64,000 nt of DNA from NCBI RefSeq assembly GCF_022213065.1, contig NZ_JAKLJA010000036.1, positions 1 to 64,000 on the forward strand. Reading direction: 5' to 3'. The stretch's first letter is position 1; each line of letters starts with the position of its first letter. The notes beneath the pieces are model-generated. The model saw nothing but the letters and a program-made list of their open reading frames with translations. It was not told the DNA's origin and made no database searches. A program made the position numbers and the translations under genes. Positions 8,323 to 17,055 of this stretch are shown here, one piece after another. This stretch comes from Paraburkholderia tagetis (lineage in GTDB: Bacteria; Pseudomonadota; Gammaproteobacteria; Burkholderiales; Burkholderiaceae).

Positions 8323-10122
8323 ATGAAACACGACCCCAGACTAGCACAGTATCCGCTCACCCGCGAACAGGCCGTGTTTGCGAGCGTCTGGTACAACATG
8401 ACGTATGCATATTCGCTCGACTCGCACCGCGTGCGCGTCATGCACGCGGTCAACATTCTCGAAGAGCTGCTCCGGTTGACGGCCTTGCCGCACGCTAGTA
8501 ACGAGGACCGCTGGATGGTCGCGCGCGAGGCGATCAGCATCCTGGATACCGAGTCGGCGTTGAAGCGTCCCTCACTCAGCGCGTCCACGGCGGTGATCCG
8601 CGCGCTGCTCGGCAAGTCATTCGGCGAGAAATTCGACAAGGGGCCGATCGAAAAGGGGCGCTCGTTGCTCGACTCTTATCTGCGCGAATACGTGAGCCAG
8701 TTACATCGATGCTACGTCCACGAGGTCATTCAGGGGATTCACGAAGCGGTGCTCGCGCCGGACGGCCGGCCCGAGGCAGATCGTTTCAACGAGATCCGGT
8801 CGCTGACCGGCAGTCTGATCAGTTATCTGATCGCGCGTGGCCAGAGCATCGAAGGTCTCTACCAACTGTACCGTCAGGTTCTGGTGCCGGTCAAACCGCA
8901 GAAGAAAACCTATGTCTTTGCGCAGCGCTTTGACCTGCTCAGGAAGCTGATCACATCGGAGAGCCGCGCATGGCGCGTGTGCTTTGCGATCGACGGAGTC
9001 ACCGACACGAAGTCGTTTCCACCGCAGATCGGCGACATCGTGTTCAGTGCGGCGGTTCCCCCGGAACTGTCCACGCTTGCGGGCATGAAGGAACAGGGAC
9101 ACCGCCTGTTTGCCTACGGCGAGGCGGACGCGATTGACGCACGCACCGCAGGCCAGCTGGTCCACGATCGCATCAACCGTGTGCTCGATCTGGTCCGTTT
9201 CGAGTACGACCGGGCCAACATTGCGGTCTCGGACCAGTTTGCCGTTCCGAGACCGACAGGTCCAGACTGGCGACTGCTGCCGATCCCGAAAGTGGTTCCG
9301 AATCCGCAGTCATCGGTCAGCCCAGCTGAGCTCGATGCGTTCGCTCAGAACGTTGGCCAGCTCGTGACAGGTGAGCGTTTCTCAAGAGAGGGACGCGATC
9401 GCGTGCTTGCAGCTTTCCGGCTGTATCGCATGGGGGCGGACACCACCAGTTTCGAGAACAAGCTCGTCAACTGGTGGACCGGACTGGAATTTCTCGCCAA
9501 AGGGATGAGCGGATCAGGACCGATCGGTGACGCAGTCGAAGACAGTGTCACGCCGGTCCTGATGGGGGTCTCGGTGATCAACCACTTGACGGCTTATCGT
9601 GAAGTGCTGCTGGAGCAGTCGGTCGAACTCGTCGACGCGTCGAGCGGACAGCCGATAGCCCTCAAGGAGCTGGATTTCGCCCAGCTCTATGATGTGCTCG
9701 CCGAACCGGTCCATCGCCAGACGATTAACGGACGGCTGGGGGATCAGCCGCTCACGCAGATGCGCTTTGACCAGTTCATGGCATTTCTTGCCTCGCCGAC
9801 CGACATGAACACATTTCTTGGGCGGGTCGAACAGGGGCTGCGCTGGCACCTGCAGCGGATCTACCGCGCCCGCTGCGATATCGTGCACAGCGCCGGCCGC
9901 ATGGTCAACATCGCCCTGCTGTGTGCGAACCTTGAAGCGTACCTGAAGTCGGTACTCACCGCGCAGCTCGCCTCATTCGGGCGCATCCCGACGCTGGCGA
10001 GTCCCCAGGAGTTTTTCATCCGGGCCGAGCACAGCTATGCGAGCGCGCGTGATTCCCTGCGCGGTGGCGATGCAGGCGCGCTCAAGGCGTTTCTGACGGA
10101 ACTGAAGCCTCAGCAGGTGTAG
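8323..10122 (+). CDS. Large HEPN-type protein with an RX4H motif
   Basis: The 599-residue protein has no family I can name with certainty. Its C-terminal part contains YRARCDIVHSAG, where Arg517 and His522 form the R-X4-H motif that marks catalytic HEPN ribonuclease domains. The segment FENKLVNWWTGLEFLAKG (about residues 380-397) is the type of helix that opens such HEPN domains in Apea-like and other defence proteins. The N-terminal 350 residues are unassigned. The gene begins 260 bases before a HEPN/RES toxin-like gene on the same strand. By analogy a role as an RNase in phage defence or cell suicide is plausible, but this is inference from one motif and context. Confidence 0.7.
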   Translation: MKHDPRLAQYPLTREQAVFASVWYNMTYAYSLDSHRVRVMHAVNILEELLRLTALPHASNEDRWMVAREAISILDTESALKRPSLSASTAVIRALLGKSFGEKFDKGPIEKGRSLLDSYLREYVSQLHRCYVHEVIQGIHEAVLAPDGRPEADRFNEIRSLTGSLISYLIARGQSIEGLYQLYRQVLVPVKPQKKTYVFAQRFDLLRKLITSESRAWRVCFAIDGVTDTKSFPPQIGDIVFSAAVPPELSTLAGMKEQGHRLFAYGEADAIDARTAGQLVHDRINRVLDLVRFEYDRANIAVSDQFAVPRPTGPDWRLLPIPKVVPNPQSSVSPAELDAFAQNVGQLVTGERFSREGRDRVLAAFRLYRMGADTTSFENKLVNWWTGLEFLAKGMSGSGPIGDAVEDSVTPVLMGVSVINHLTAYREVLLEQSVELVDASSGQPIALKELDFAQLYDVLAEPVHRQTINGRLGDQPLTQMRFDQFMAFLASPTDMNTFLGRVEQGLRWHLQRIYRARCDIVHSAGRMVNIALLCANLEAYLKSVLTAQLASFGRIPTLASPQEFFIRAEHSYASARDSLRGGDAGALKAFLTELKPQQV

Positions 10123-10415
10123 CGTGCAGCTCACGGCCATTTCACCTGCCTGGCGTCCCGCAACCACGAGGAGACCATCAGTGGGGACTTTCGAACGGAA
10201 TGACTCTGCGGGCAGCAGTGCCGCTGATCTGCGAACCGGCGTGCGCGCTGAGCATGCGTCGCTGTTCCGGTTTGCCGACGTAAGGCTTGAAAACCGGGGC
10301 AGCAGGATGCGATCATCTCGTCTCGGAATGATGGCCCGTTTATCTACGACCCACGGTTGCTGACGATCGGCCCGCCACGGTAGATTCATTGGATGACGGG
10401 GGCTACAAGAACAAA

Positions 10416-11837
10416 ATGACCGAAGACGATCAACACGAGCCTGACGACCAGCCGATTTGCCTTGAGTGCGCCGGTGACCAGTTTCTGCGCGACGAGGTTT
10501 CGAATACTGGCCGAAGCGATCAGTGCGTCGTTTGCGGCACAACGGCGCTTTGCTGGGGAACACGCCAGTACGCCGAACGCATTCAGCCACTGTTCCAGAA
10601 CCGTTTCATTTCTGCCAGGCCCGAGTACACCATGGGTGAATGGCTGGCCGCGGAAGGGTGCAGCGCGGTCGACGTCATTCAGGAGATGACAAAGTGCGGC
10701 GACGATCGCACGGCCGAACTGATCCTGGAATCGTTGCGCGAGGTCTGGTTTTGGTGGCCGCAGGATGGCGAGGACGATCCGCTCGATGACGATCTTCGTT
10801 TCAGCCCCGATCCGCGAGCGTCGGCGAGTTCGTTCTTGTGGACCGAGATTGAAGAAGAGTTGCGAACCCGATCGCGGTACTTTAATCCGCAGATCGAGGA
10901 GCGGCTGCGGGAGATGTTCGCCGGTGTCGACGAGCTCGTCGCTCAAAACGGCGAGAAAGTGATCAGGCGCGCCGGCCCTGAAACTGACCTCACACGGCTC
11001 TGGCGGATGCGCATTGCGAGCGACTGGCGGGAAGTATGCGACATGCTGATAAGCCCGGCGCAAAAGCTTGGGCCTCCGCCGTCAAACGTGGCAAGCGCGG
11101 GACGCATGAATCCAACCGGGATTTCTGTCTTCTACGGCGCCGCGGATGTCGAAACCTGCCTGGGCGAAGTCCGTGCGCCGGTCGGTGCGCATGGTGTGGC
11201 CGCGGCATTCGACATCACACGCGAACTGCAGTTGCTTGACATCGCGGCACTTGCCCGCGTGGAGGCGCGCAACATCAGCCACTTCGATCCTGAATACCAA
11301 CGCAAGCACGAGCGCGTAGCATTTCTGCAGCGCTTGAGCAGCGCACTGCAGGTCCCGGTGCTGCCGGGTGAGGAAACCAGCGGCTATCTTCCGTCGCAAA
11401 TGGTCGCGGAATATCTCGGCTCCCGGAATCTGCCGCGTTTCGACGGCGTGATCTACCCGTCGATTCAGTCGGGCGGCCAGGGGAGCAACGCGGTCCTGTT
11501 CCATCACGCCAGCGTGGTTGAACAGTTATCGCCCGACAAACTTCTCGAGCTGCGCGGGCCGGACTGGTATCAGGAGACATTCGAAATCATCGAGTCGAGT
11601 CAGCCGGCCGTCGTCGAGCAGCCTGAAGAGCATCCGATCATGCTTGATGAGGACGCGCAGCGTGTCCGATGGGATGACCGCATGCCCGCGCTACGTCTCT
11701 GTACCGATTCGATCGTCATCGTCGACGTGAAGGCCATTCAATACCAGTTCGTTAAACAACCCGTGCCGTGGATTCGCCACGCAACAGTGCGCGACAACAA
11801 TGCAGACGGGAACCGGCGGACCGACGTGTCAACGTAG
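10416..11837 (+). CDS. HEPN/RES-domain protein, probable NAD-degrading toxin
   Basis: RES-domain toxins consume NAD+. The 473-residue product starts with a Cys-rich knuckle (CLECAG and CVVCG), followed by an acidic helical region that matches the HEPN/RES N-terminal domain type. The RES domain occupies about 225-370. Its three namesake residues are visible: Arg230 in GRMNP, Glu251 in CLGEVR, and Ser in YPSIQSGGQGSN near 349-357. The YGAAD and FDGVIYPS motifs are also typical. A C-terminal tail of about 100 residues is unassigned. No cognate Xre antitoxin sits beside it, unlike classical RES-Xre pairs. I chose ATG at 10416; a TTG at 10389 is in frame. It precedes an arginase-fold gene by 24 bases, so the two are probably co-transcribed. 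Confidence 0.8.
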   Translation: MTEDDQHEPDDQPICLECAGDQFLRDEVSNTGRSDQCVVCGTTALCWGTRQYAERIQPLFQNRFISARPEYTMGEWLAAEGCSAVDVIQEMTKCGDDRTAELILESLREVWFWWPQDGEDDPLDDDLRFSPDPRASASSFLWTEIEEELRTRSRYFNPQIEERLREMFAGVDELVAQNGEKVIRRAGPETDLTRLWRMRIASDWREVCDMLISPAQKLGPPPSNVASAGRMNPTGISVFYGAADVETCLGEVRAPVGAHGVAAAFDITRELQLLDIAALARVEARNISHFDPEYQRKHERVAFLQRLSSALQVPVLPGEETSGYLPSQMVAEYLGSRNLPRFDGVIYPSIQSGGQGSNAVLFHHASVVEQLSPDKLLELRGPDWYQETFEIIESSQPAVVEQPEEHPIMLDEDAQRVRWDDRMPALRLCTDSIVIVDVKAIQYQFVKQPVPWIRHATVRDNNADGNRRTDVST

Positions 11838-11861
11838 TGTGTTCGTTGCGAGGGAAGGGTG

Positions 11862-12554
11862 ATGGATGAGCGAGAGATTGCACAATTGCAGCCAGACGAC
11901 GCCTACCTCGCCGCGCTAGGCGAGGACATCTGGCTGATGGACGATCACCGCTGGGCACTGCTCGTCTGGGAGCGATTCGCCCACGAGCGTCGTGTCCGTC
12001 CATTCTCCTTGGTCCACGCCGACTTCCATTGGGATGGCGTGAACGACTTCTATCAGAATGACGAACAACGAAACCGGTTGCTGGGCGCGGACCTCTGCGC
12101 ACTTGAGGACATGATCCGCGACGGCAACCGGATTCGCTACGACTCCTTTATTGCGCCGGCTGTCATTCGGGGGCTTTTCAGCGACGTACATTTTTTCTGC
12201 CTGCAGGATGACACCGACCCCGGCGTGGATCAGGACACGCTCGACGCTGCCGGCGCACGTCAAACCCTTCATCTAGACGCCGCCGAACTTTCGCATGCGA
12301 ATTTCGATGCACCGGTCATCTTTGATCTGTGCCTCGACCTGTTCAACCGATCAGATCAATGGTTGACGGGCGACCTGTGGAGCGACGCCGAAGTGACCAA
12401 CTTTCTTGATCAGATGCGGCCGCTCATCGAACAGGCGGAGCTCGTTACGGTTTCGCTCTCGTTTGGATGTTCCGGTTCGGAGGCGGACACGCGTCATCTC
12501 GCGTCGCGGGTATTGCCGCTACTTAAACAGTGGCGATCCGCTTCGCTGCAGTAG
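11862..12554 (+). CDS. Arginase-fold protein of UPF0489 type
   Basis: The 230-residue product carries HADFHWDGV (residues 52-60), a D-x-H-x-D metal-binding motif as in arginases, and a second acidic motif FDLCLDLF near residues 155-163. The closing SFGCSGSEADTRHLASRVLPLL matches the end of UPF0489-type proteins. Some members of that group are peptide arginases that turn arginine residues into ornithine. The start is ATG at 11862 with GGAAGGG just upstream; a GTG three bases earlier is also possible. It follows the HEPN/RES gene by 24 bases and so may modify that protein or be its immunity partner. That link is inference. Confidence 0.65.
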   Translation: MDEREIAQLQPDDAYLAALGEDIWLMDDHRWALLVWERFAHERRVRPFSLVHADFHWDGVNDFYQNDEQRNRLLGADLCALEDMIRDGNRIRYDSFIAPAVIRGLFSDVHFFCLQDDTDPGVDQDTLDAAGARQTLHLDAAELSHANFDAPVIFDLCLDLFNRSDQWLTGDLWSDAEVTNFLDQMRPLIEQAELVTVSLSFGCSGSEADTRHLASRVLPLLKQWRSASLQ

Positions 12555-12794
12555 AGCGACCACCGCACCGAGAGCGGCAAGCTGTACGTTGCGTATGAGA
12601 CCATTTGCATAGTGTTCGGCAATGGCCCGGGGCAACCAGAGCAGAAGCCGGTGCGACGCGCTGGAGTATTGAAAGGATGACTGACGGTGGCCGACGATCA
12701 GCTCGGCGCACAGAGACGAGCTCCGCTCGATGTTCGAAGACTGTGATGTGCTGCCAGCAAGTTCACTGGATGTTCAACACAACCTGGAGGGAGC

Positions 12795-13121
12795 ATGAAG
12801 GATTACACGCTGCAAGAAGTGAGCCGCATGACCTACGCCGAGCTCGGTGCTATTGAAGACCCGATGACGTTGATGAGCACGGGTGGCGTGTCGCCGATGC
12901 TGGTGCGCTACATGGTACGTACAGGCCAACTCGAGAGCCGGTATCCCGGCGTTGCGCTCCCCATGCTACTGCGAGCGATCAGCCAAGCAGCCGCGACGGT
13001 AGACTGGCCGCTCGCCACGGTCGCGCAGGCTGCACCCTTAGCCGTTCAGGATGCTGCCGTCGACGCCTACCTCGACAACGTGCAGCCTCAAGCCCACGCC
13101 GTGCTCAAGGCGCTGCATTGA
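12795..13121 (+). CDS. Small protein of unknown function
   Basis: A 108-residue protein with a good ribosome binding site (GGAGGG, seven bases before the ATG). It looks fully helical and soluble. I recognise no domain. Its place between the arginase-fold gene and a broken higA suggests it belongs to the same accessory island. It could be an antitoxin or immunity factor, but nothing in the sequence shows this. Confidence 0.55.
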   Translation: MKDYTLQEVSRMTYAELGAIEDPMTLMSTGGVSPMLVRYMVRTGQLESRYPGVALPMLLRAISQAAATVDWPLATVAQAAPLAVQDAAVDAYLDNVQPQAHAVLKALH

Positions 13122-13135
13122 TCCGGACGGCTCTG

Positions 13136-13271
13136 ATGCATGACCCATCGCACCCGGGCGAAGTGCTGCACGGATGGATCCCGGACGGCGTGAGCGTCCG
13201 AGCAGATTGCGAAGCTGGCCGCGTGGCTCGGTACATCCGCTGACCTATGGACGGGCATGCTGGCGCAATGA
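13136..13271 (+). pseudogene. higA-type antitoxin remnant with an internal deletion
   Basis: The first frame reads MHDPSHPGEVLHGWIPDGVSV, the usual N-terminus of HigA/VapI antitoxins (PPHPGEVL...). From 13200 a second frame reads EQIAKLAAWLGTSADLWTGMLAQ and then stops; this is the region after the helix-turn-helix. The HTH segment, roughly 25-30 residues, is missing at the junction and the frame has shifted. The protein cannot bind DNA in the normal way. No higB toxin is recognisable next to it. Confidence 0.75.
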
Positions 13272-13325
13272 AATTCGTGGCAGACGCGACAGCGCTGATC
13301 CCTAACGACAAACTTGGGAGCTTGC

Positions 13326-14491
13326 ATGGTTTCCGCGACTCGAACGCTGGGTCCGCTTCACTTTGAAGACCTTGAACCCAAGCGGTTCGAAGACCTGTGC
13401 CGCCAGTTGGTCTACGACTTCAAAACATGGCGCCGCCTGGAAGCAACTGGCCGCGCCGGGTTCGACGATGGCTTCGACGCGCGTGGTTACGAGATTGTCG
13501 ATGCGGATGCGCCATCGGCGTCGGAGACCGATGACGAAGAGGCCGCGGTCGTAGGTATTGGCGATCGCCTTTGGCTCGCCCAATGCAAACGTGAGCGGGC
13601 AATAGGTGCGACGAAGCTCCTGCAATACCTCGACGAAATCAGACTAACCGAAGGCGAAATCCTGCACGGCATAATCTTTGCAGCCGCCTGCGATTTTCGA
13701 AGACTGCCAGGGATCGCTTTCGCGACCAGTGTGCTGCTATGGGCTTGCAGGAGTGGCACCTGTGGGGCAAAGCTGAAATCGAGGACCGGCTGTATCGGCC
13801 GGAAAACGATGGCTTGCTCTTCGCATACTTCGGCGTTTCACTGACTATTCGCCGGCGTTCCCAGCGGGCAGATCTGCGCGCCAAACTGGCAATGAAGCGC
13901 AAGGCGAATCGCCTGCTGCGTCACAAGGAAAACGATAGCGTGCTGCTTCGATCGCCCGATGCGTTGGAGTATCCGAATGCTGAAGGCATACCCGACTTCG
14001 AAAAGCGACCTCAATGGCTCGTGCGCAAGTACTTAGGCTTCAATCACGACGGCCTGGAGTTTTTGTTACATCGGCATTTTGCCTATCTCGCTGATGACGA
14101 AAAGAGCTGGGACGCAATGCTGTGCTGCGACGATGCCGTCGATCTGCGCGACGACTACTGGAGATCGGACAAGAATTCGCGCGCAAAACGCAACGAGGCG
14201 TGGCACGCATGGGAAGCCATCCCCGAGAAGGACCGCGCGTGGCTTGAAGTGGTCGGGATCGTTCCGTTCGAAGATATCCTGGGCATTGACGAGATTGGTG
14301 ACGATTACTTCAGCGATCCACACGTCTACGCGCCGTTCAACGGAAAGAATGCGCCATTTCGCCATTTTTACGCGCGGGTTCAGAGCGTGTCGACGTTTGA
14401 TCTTCGCCGGGTTTGGCCGTCGGACGAGCAGGAGGATAGGGTTGTGAAGTTCCCTGCCGGTCTTCGCGAGCGTCCAGACGCTCAACCCTGA
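13326..14491 (+). pseudogene. Mrr-like restriction endonuclease gene, frameshifted
   Basis: The N-terminal frame carries a PD-(D/E)xK type nuclease: FEDLCRQLVYDF, then an Asp-rich GFDARGYEIV and LWLAQCKRE with the Q-x-K pair. At about 13698-13703 one base seems to be missing. After it, homologous reading continues in another frame as KTARDRFRDQCAAMGLQEW and runs to 14491. Rejoining the two gives about 388 residues. The first frame otherwise stops at 13844 after unrelated residues. The gene was probably a DNA-cleaving defence protein. A sequencing error at this site is possible. Confidence 0.75.
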
Positions 14492-14496
14492 CGTTC

Positions 14497-15243
14497 ATGA
14501 ATGGCAGAGAGAGGGCCGAGATGCACAACGCTTCGTTCTGGCGGCGCCATTTTCATAGTATGTTCAAACCGCACCTGGAACGCACGATGCAGGTGCTTGA
14601 CCAGCGTCTTCTTCCGACCTTCGACGGGATCGAAAGTGAAGCAACCGCGCTCCAGGAGAAAACGTACAACGACATGATGTCGATGCCGTTCGATCCGGAC
14701 GTGACGGACGAGTCCATGCTGGCAGAAGCCGCGTTTGTGGCCGGTTATGAGCACTTCACCGGAATGCAGGCCGTCAGACAGTCGCTCATCAATTCGTTTG
14801 CGCCGCTGCTGTACCACACGTGGGAGCAGCAGCTGCTCGCCTTTCACCGAAAGGAAGTGTTGCATCCACGCGAAGAACGCGACAATCAACTCTTACAGGT
14901 GAAAGTTTTGCAGAAGCGCCTGAAAGCCAAAGGTTTCGACATTACCCAGCTGGCCAAGTGGGCGAACATCGATGAGCTGCGATTGGTAGCGAACACGGTG
15001 AAGCATGCCGATGGCGATTCGGCCGACAAGCTTAAGGCAGCGCGGCCTGAGTTCTTCGAGCCGCATCATGCGAACAGCAAAGTCACTCCGATGCCGTTTC
15101 GTTATACCCCTCGCGTCTATCGGCCAATGTCCGGCGAAGACGTGTATCTCACGCTTGACGCCCTTCGGGCGTACGGCCGCGCGACAATCGACTTCTGGGA
15201 CGAGTTTGCGGACGCGCTCGAGCGCGCATCGAAGCTAATTTAG
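14497..15243 (+). CDS. Unknown protein of the defence island
   Basis: The 248-residue protein starts six bases after the frameshifted endonuclease gene, so the two likely formed an operon. It is predicted helical. The segment ELRLVANTVKHADGDS (about residues 164-179) resembles the conserved LxxVxNxxKH helix of HEPN-like or AbiV-like proteins, but the Arg-His spacing (seven residues between) is longer than the R-X4-6-H consensus. No family can be named. A function linked to the nuclease is inferred from position only. Confidence 0.6.
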   Translation: MNGRERAEMHNASFWRRHFHSMFKPHLERTMQVLDQRLLPTFDGIESEATALQEKTYNDMMSMPFDPDVTDESMLAEAAFVAGYEHFTGMQAVRQSLINSFAPLLYHTWEQQLLAFHRKEVLHPREERDNQLLQVKVLQKRLKAKGFDITQLAKWANIDELRLVANTVKHADGDSADKLKAARPEFFEPHHANSKVTPMPFRYTPRVYRPMSGEDVYLTLDALRAYGRATIDFWDEFADALERASKLI

Positions 15244-15273
15244 GAACGGGACACCAACGTAAACGGGGAGAAC

Positions 15274-15474
15274 ATGGCACAGATCAATCGAGAACACGTC
15301 GAGCAGCTGGTCAAGCGACCGAGCGAAAGCCTGGTAGTGGAGATCAAGACGTGGATCTCGCCAGCCGAAGCCGCCGGGCAGGCCAAGATCATCAGGGCGG
15401 CGATTGCGTTGCGAAACCGCGGCGGCGGATATCTGGTGGTCGGATTTGACGACAAGCGGTTGACGCCGCGCTAA
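15274..15474 (+). pseudogene. AlbA/Schlafen-type DNA-binding domain, C-terminally truncated
   Basis: The 66 residues contain SLVVEIKTWISPAEA and IIRAAIALRNRGGGYLVVGFDD, the start of the AlbA_2 putative DNA-binding domain found at the N-terminus of larger regulators and Schlafen-like proteins. The 5' end is intact, with GGGGAG seven bases upstream of the ATG. The protein stops after DDKRLTPR, inside the domain, where full-length members continue for hundreds of residues. The adjacent DNA is a moeA fragment, so a recombination event has removed the rest. Confidence 0.7.
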
Positions 15475-15521
15475 TGAAACCCGCGCGGAATTCGATATGA
15501 CACTTCCACAAGACCCTGGCC

Positions 15522-15755
15522 GTGCGTCCAACCCCAGGGCCGAATCCCCTCGCGGCTGGCGAAGACAACATCAGCGTCGACGCGGCGCAAGCGACGATCC
15601 TTTCGGCCCTTCGGCCGATAGGCGATACGGAGGTCGTAGCACTCACGCAGGCCATCGGCCGGGTCAACGCCCGTGATGTCATTTCGCCGATCGCAGTGTC
15701 GGCACACGACAACGGGAGCGTTAAAAACCTTGGGGTTTCCTTCGTGGGCGCCTAG
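15522..15755 (+). pseudogene. moeA N-terminal fragment
   Basis: From about 15570 the frame reads ISVDAAQATILSALRPIGD and continues to RVNARDVISPIAVSAHDN. This is the N-terminal part of molybdopterin molybdenumtransferase MoeA, which normally continues with SAMDGYAF. Here homology ends at about 15715 and unrelated residues follow to a stop. The 5' end is also unclear. About 50 of some 400 residues remain, so no function is expected. Confidence 0.7.
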
Positions 15756-15788
15756 GCTTGCGACAGTCACGGTTTGCCGGAGATCGAA

Positions 15789-15857
15789 ATGAAAGTCACA
15801 ATTCGCGTCGATGTCACCATGGACTATGGCGAAACTGAGACCTTTGTCAGCGACTAA
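15789..15857 (+). pseudogene. Short transposase-like N-terminal scrap
   Basis: The 22-residue frame begins MKVTIRVDVTMDYGETETF and stops. It resembles the first residues of ISKra4-type transposases, recalled from pattern and not from a search. Nothing else of such an element is visible, since fragments of other genes lie on both sides. Confidence 0.3.
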
Positions 15858-15913
15858 TGCATTGAGGTCGAACGTTTCATATTGGTCGAACTCGCGTCGG
15901 TGGCGAGGAGGGA

Positions 15914-15966
15914 GAACCGGCGCGTCACCATCCACAGGCGCACGCTGCTGATTGCCGCGTCTTGTT
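15914..15966 (-). pseudogene. Fragment of a tyrosine recombinase gene
   Basis: About 50 bases match, with four or five differences, the segment near 47304-47356 inside the intact recombinase gene of this window. Read on the minus strand it encodes DAAISSVRLWMVTRR against DAAISSVRLWMVMRR. It is a remnant of a second, related recombinase and marks a former insertion or recombination junction. Confidence 0.7.
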
Positions 15967-16027
15967 TGTCTCGATGCTACCGATCACTGATGTTTGCAGA
16001 TTTCAGCGTAGGTTTCTATCGTCGGAG

Positions 16028-16996
16028 CTAGTGCGCACCACGCGCATCCTCGCAGGCAGAGGATGAGTACTGCTGTTTCCTCTTGTGAAGAGTCGGCTGC
16101 GTTGAGGTCGATACTGGTAGACTATCGCTACTGCTTAGATTTTGTTGCACCACCGTGAGCGCCGGAAGGGCGAGGTCGTTGCAACTGCTTTCCTGAGACA
16201 CCTGTGATATCGGGCTGCTTTCGCCGGAGCCACGCCGTGCATCACTTTTCCCGCTTGTGCTTGCTGGCGTGTTTGTGAATGCGTGACGATCGCTCGCTTC
16301 CTTCCAATTCAACAATGCTTCAACGCCGAACCAGCACAGAAGGACGGCCAACGCACCAGCACCAGCTAGGCCACCTCGCTTTGCCCAGATCCGGGTTTGC
16401 TTGTAGGAAGGCTCGCCACCCTTGATCTTTTCCCACTCGCCTTTGAGGATAGACCGACTCTGGCTTGTCAGTCCTTCGACGAGAAGGTCCATTTTTGCTC
16501 GCAGTGCATCGCTACTCTCATCGTTGCGTGGTTTCCAGCCGTCAACGATCGAGAGTGCTTGATCAATCTGGTTCTGGACGTGGAGAAACTCGGAATCGCC
16601 CGGTTTGAAATGAAGTTTCGCCAACGCATATGCGCTGTGAATAGCCTCGCGGTTCTCTCGGAAGGCAAGGCGAAGAGACTCTCTCTCCTTGATTTGTGAT
16701 TCGAGAATGCTTTGCACAAGGCTGACTTCGACCGAGACAGATTGATCGGGCTTGGGAAATTTCCCGACGAGGCGGTCAAAGTCAGAGTCGAGCGTGGCTT
16801 GCTCTGTAGCGAGGCTGCAAAAGTAGCGTAACTGCGAGACAACATTAGCAAGAGCATGGCGTGCGGAGTCCGTCCATTCTTGACGGAACTCCGTGACCTT
16901 GCTCTCCTTGTCGTTAACAAGTTTGACGAACGTTCCTACTGCCGTAAGAAAGCCAGCGAGCAGGGACAGTAGCAAGCTAAGTACGAGTTTATCCAT
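16028..16996 (-). CDS. Two-span membrane protein of unknown function
   Basis: The 322-residue protein has an N-terminal membrane span (LVLSLLLSLLAGFLTAVGTFV, residues about 4-24) and a second span near 212-232 (GLAGAGALAVLLCWFGVEALL). Between them lies a long charged, probably coiled helical region. After the second span is a Ser/Thr-rich tail of about 85 residues. No domain is recognised. The two spans around a cytoplasmic helical region recall sensor or effector proteins of small defence modules, but that is weak. Its base composition is lower in GC than the neighbouring catabolic genes, which suggests a separate origin. Confidence 0.65.
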   Translation of the reverse strand: MDKLVLSLLLSLLAGFLTAVGTFVKLVNDKESKVTEFRQEWTDSARHALANVVSQLRYFCSLATEQATLDSDFDRLVGKFPKPDQSVSVEVSLVQSILESQIKERESLRLAFRENREAIHSAYALAKLHFKPGDSEFLHVQNQIDQALSIVDGWKPRNDESSDALRAKMDLLVEGLTSQSRSILKGEWEKIKGGEPSYKQTRIWAKRGGLAGAGALAVLLCWFGVEALLNWKEASDRHAFTNTPASTSGKSDARRGSGESSPISQVSQESSCNDLALPALTVVQQNLSSSDSLPVSTSTQPTLHKRKQQYSSSACEDARGAH

Positions 16997-17055
16997 CTAT
17001 CGTTGTTGTGACTTGTCGTCGAAGACCTGATATATCGGCAGTGATCGCATGATCT

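Noticed and set aside
10124..10363. 79-codon frame between the HEPN and HEPN/RES genes
   Set aside because: It begins right after the HEPN stop, but its composition is random and no motif or ribosome binding site is seen.
15471..15935. 154-codon minus-strand frame over the moeA fragment
   Set aside because: The plus strand here clearly encodes a MoeA N-terminus, so the minus frame is a shadow; its first codons come from the recombinase fragment in another frame.
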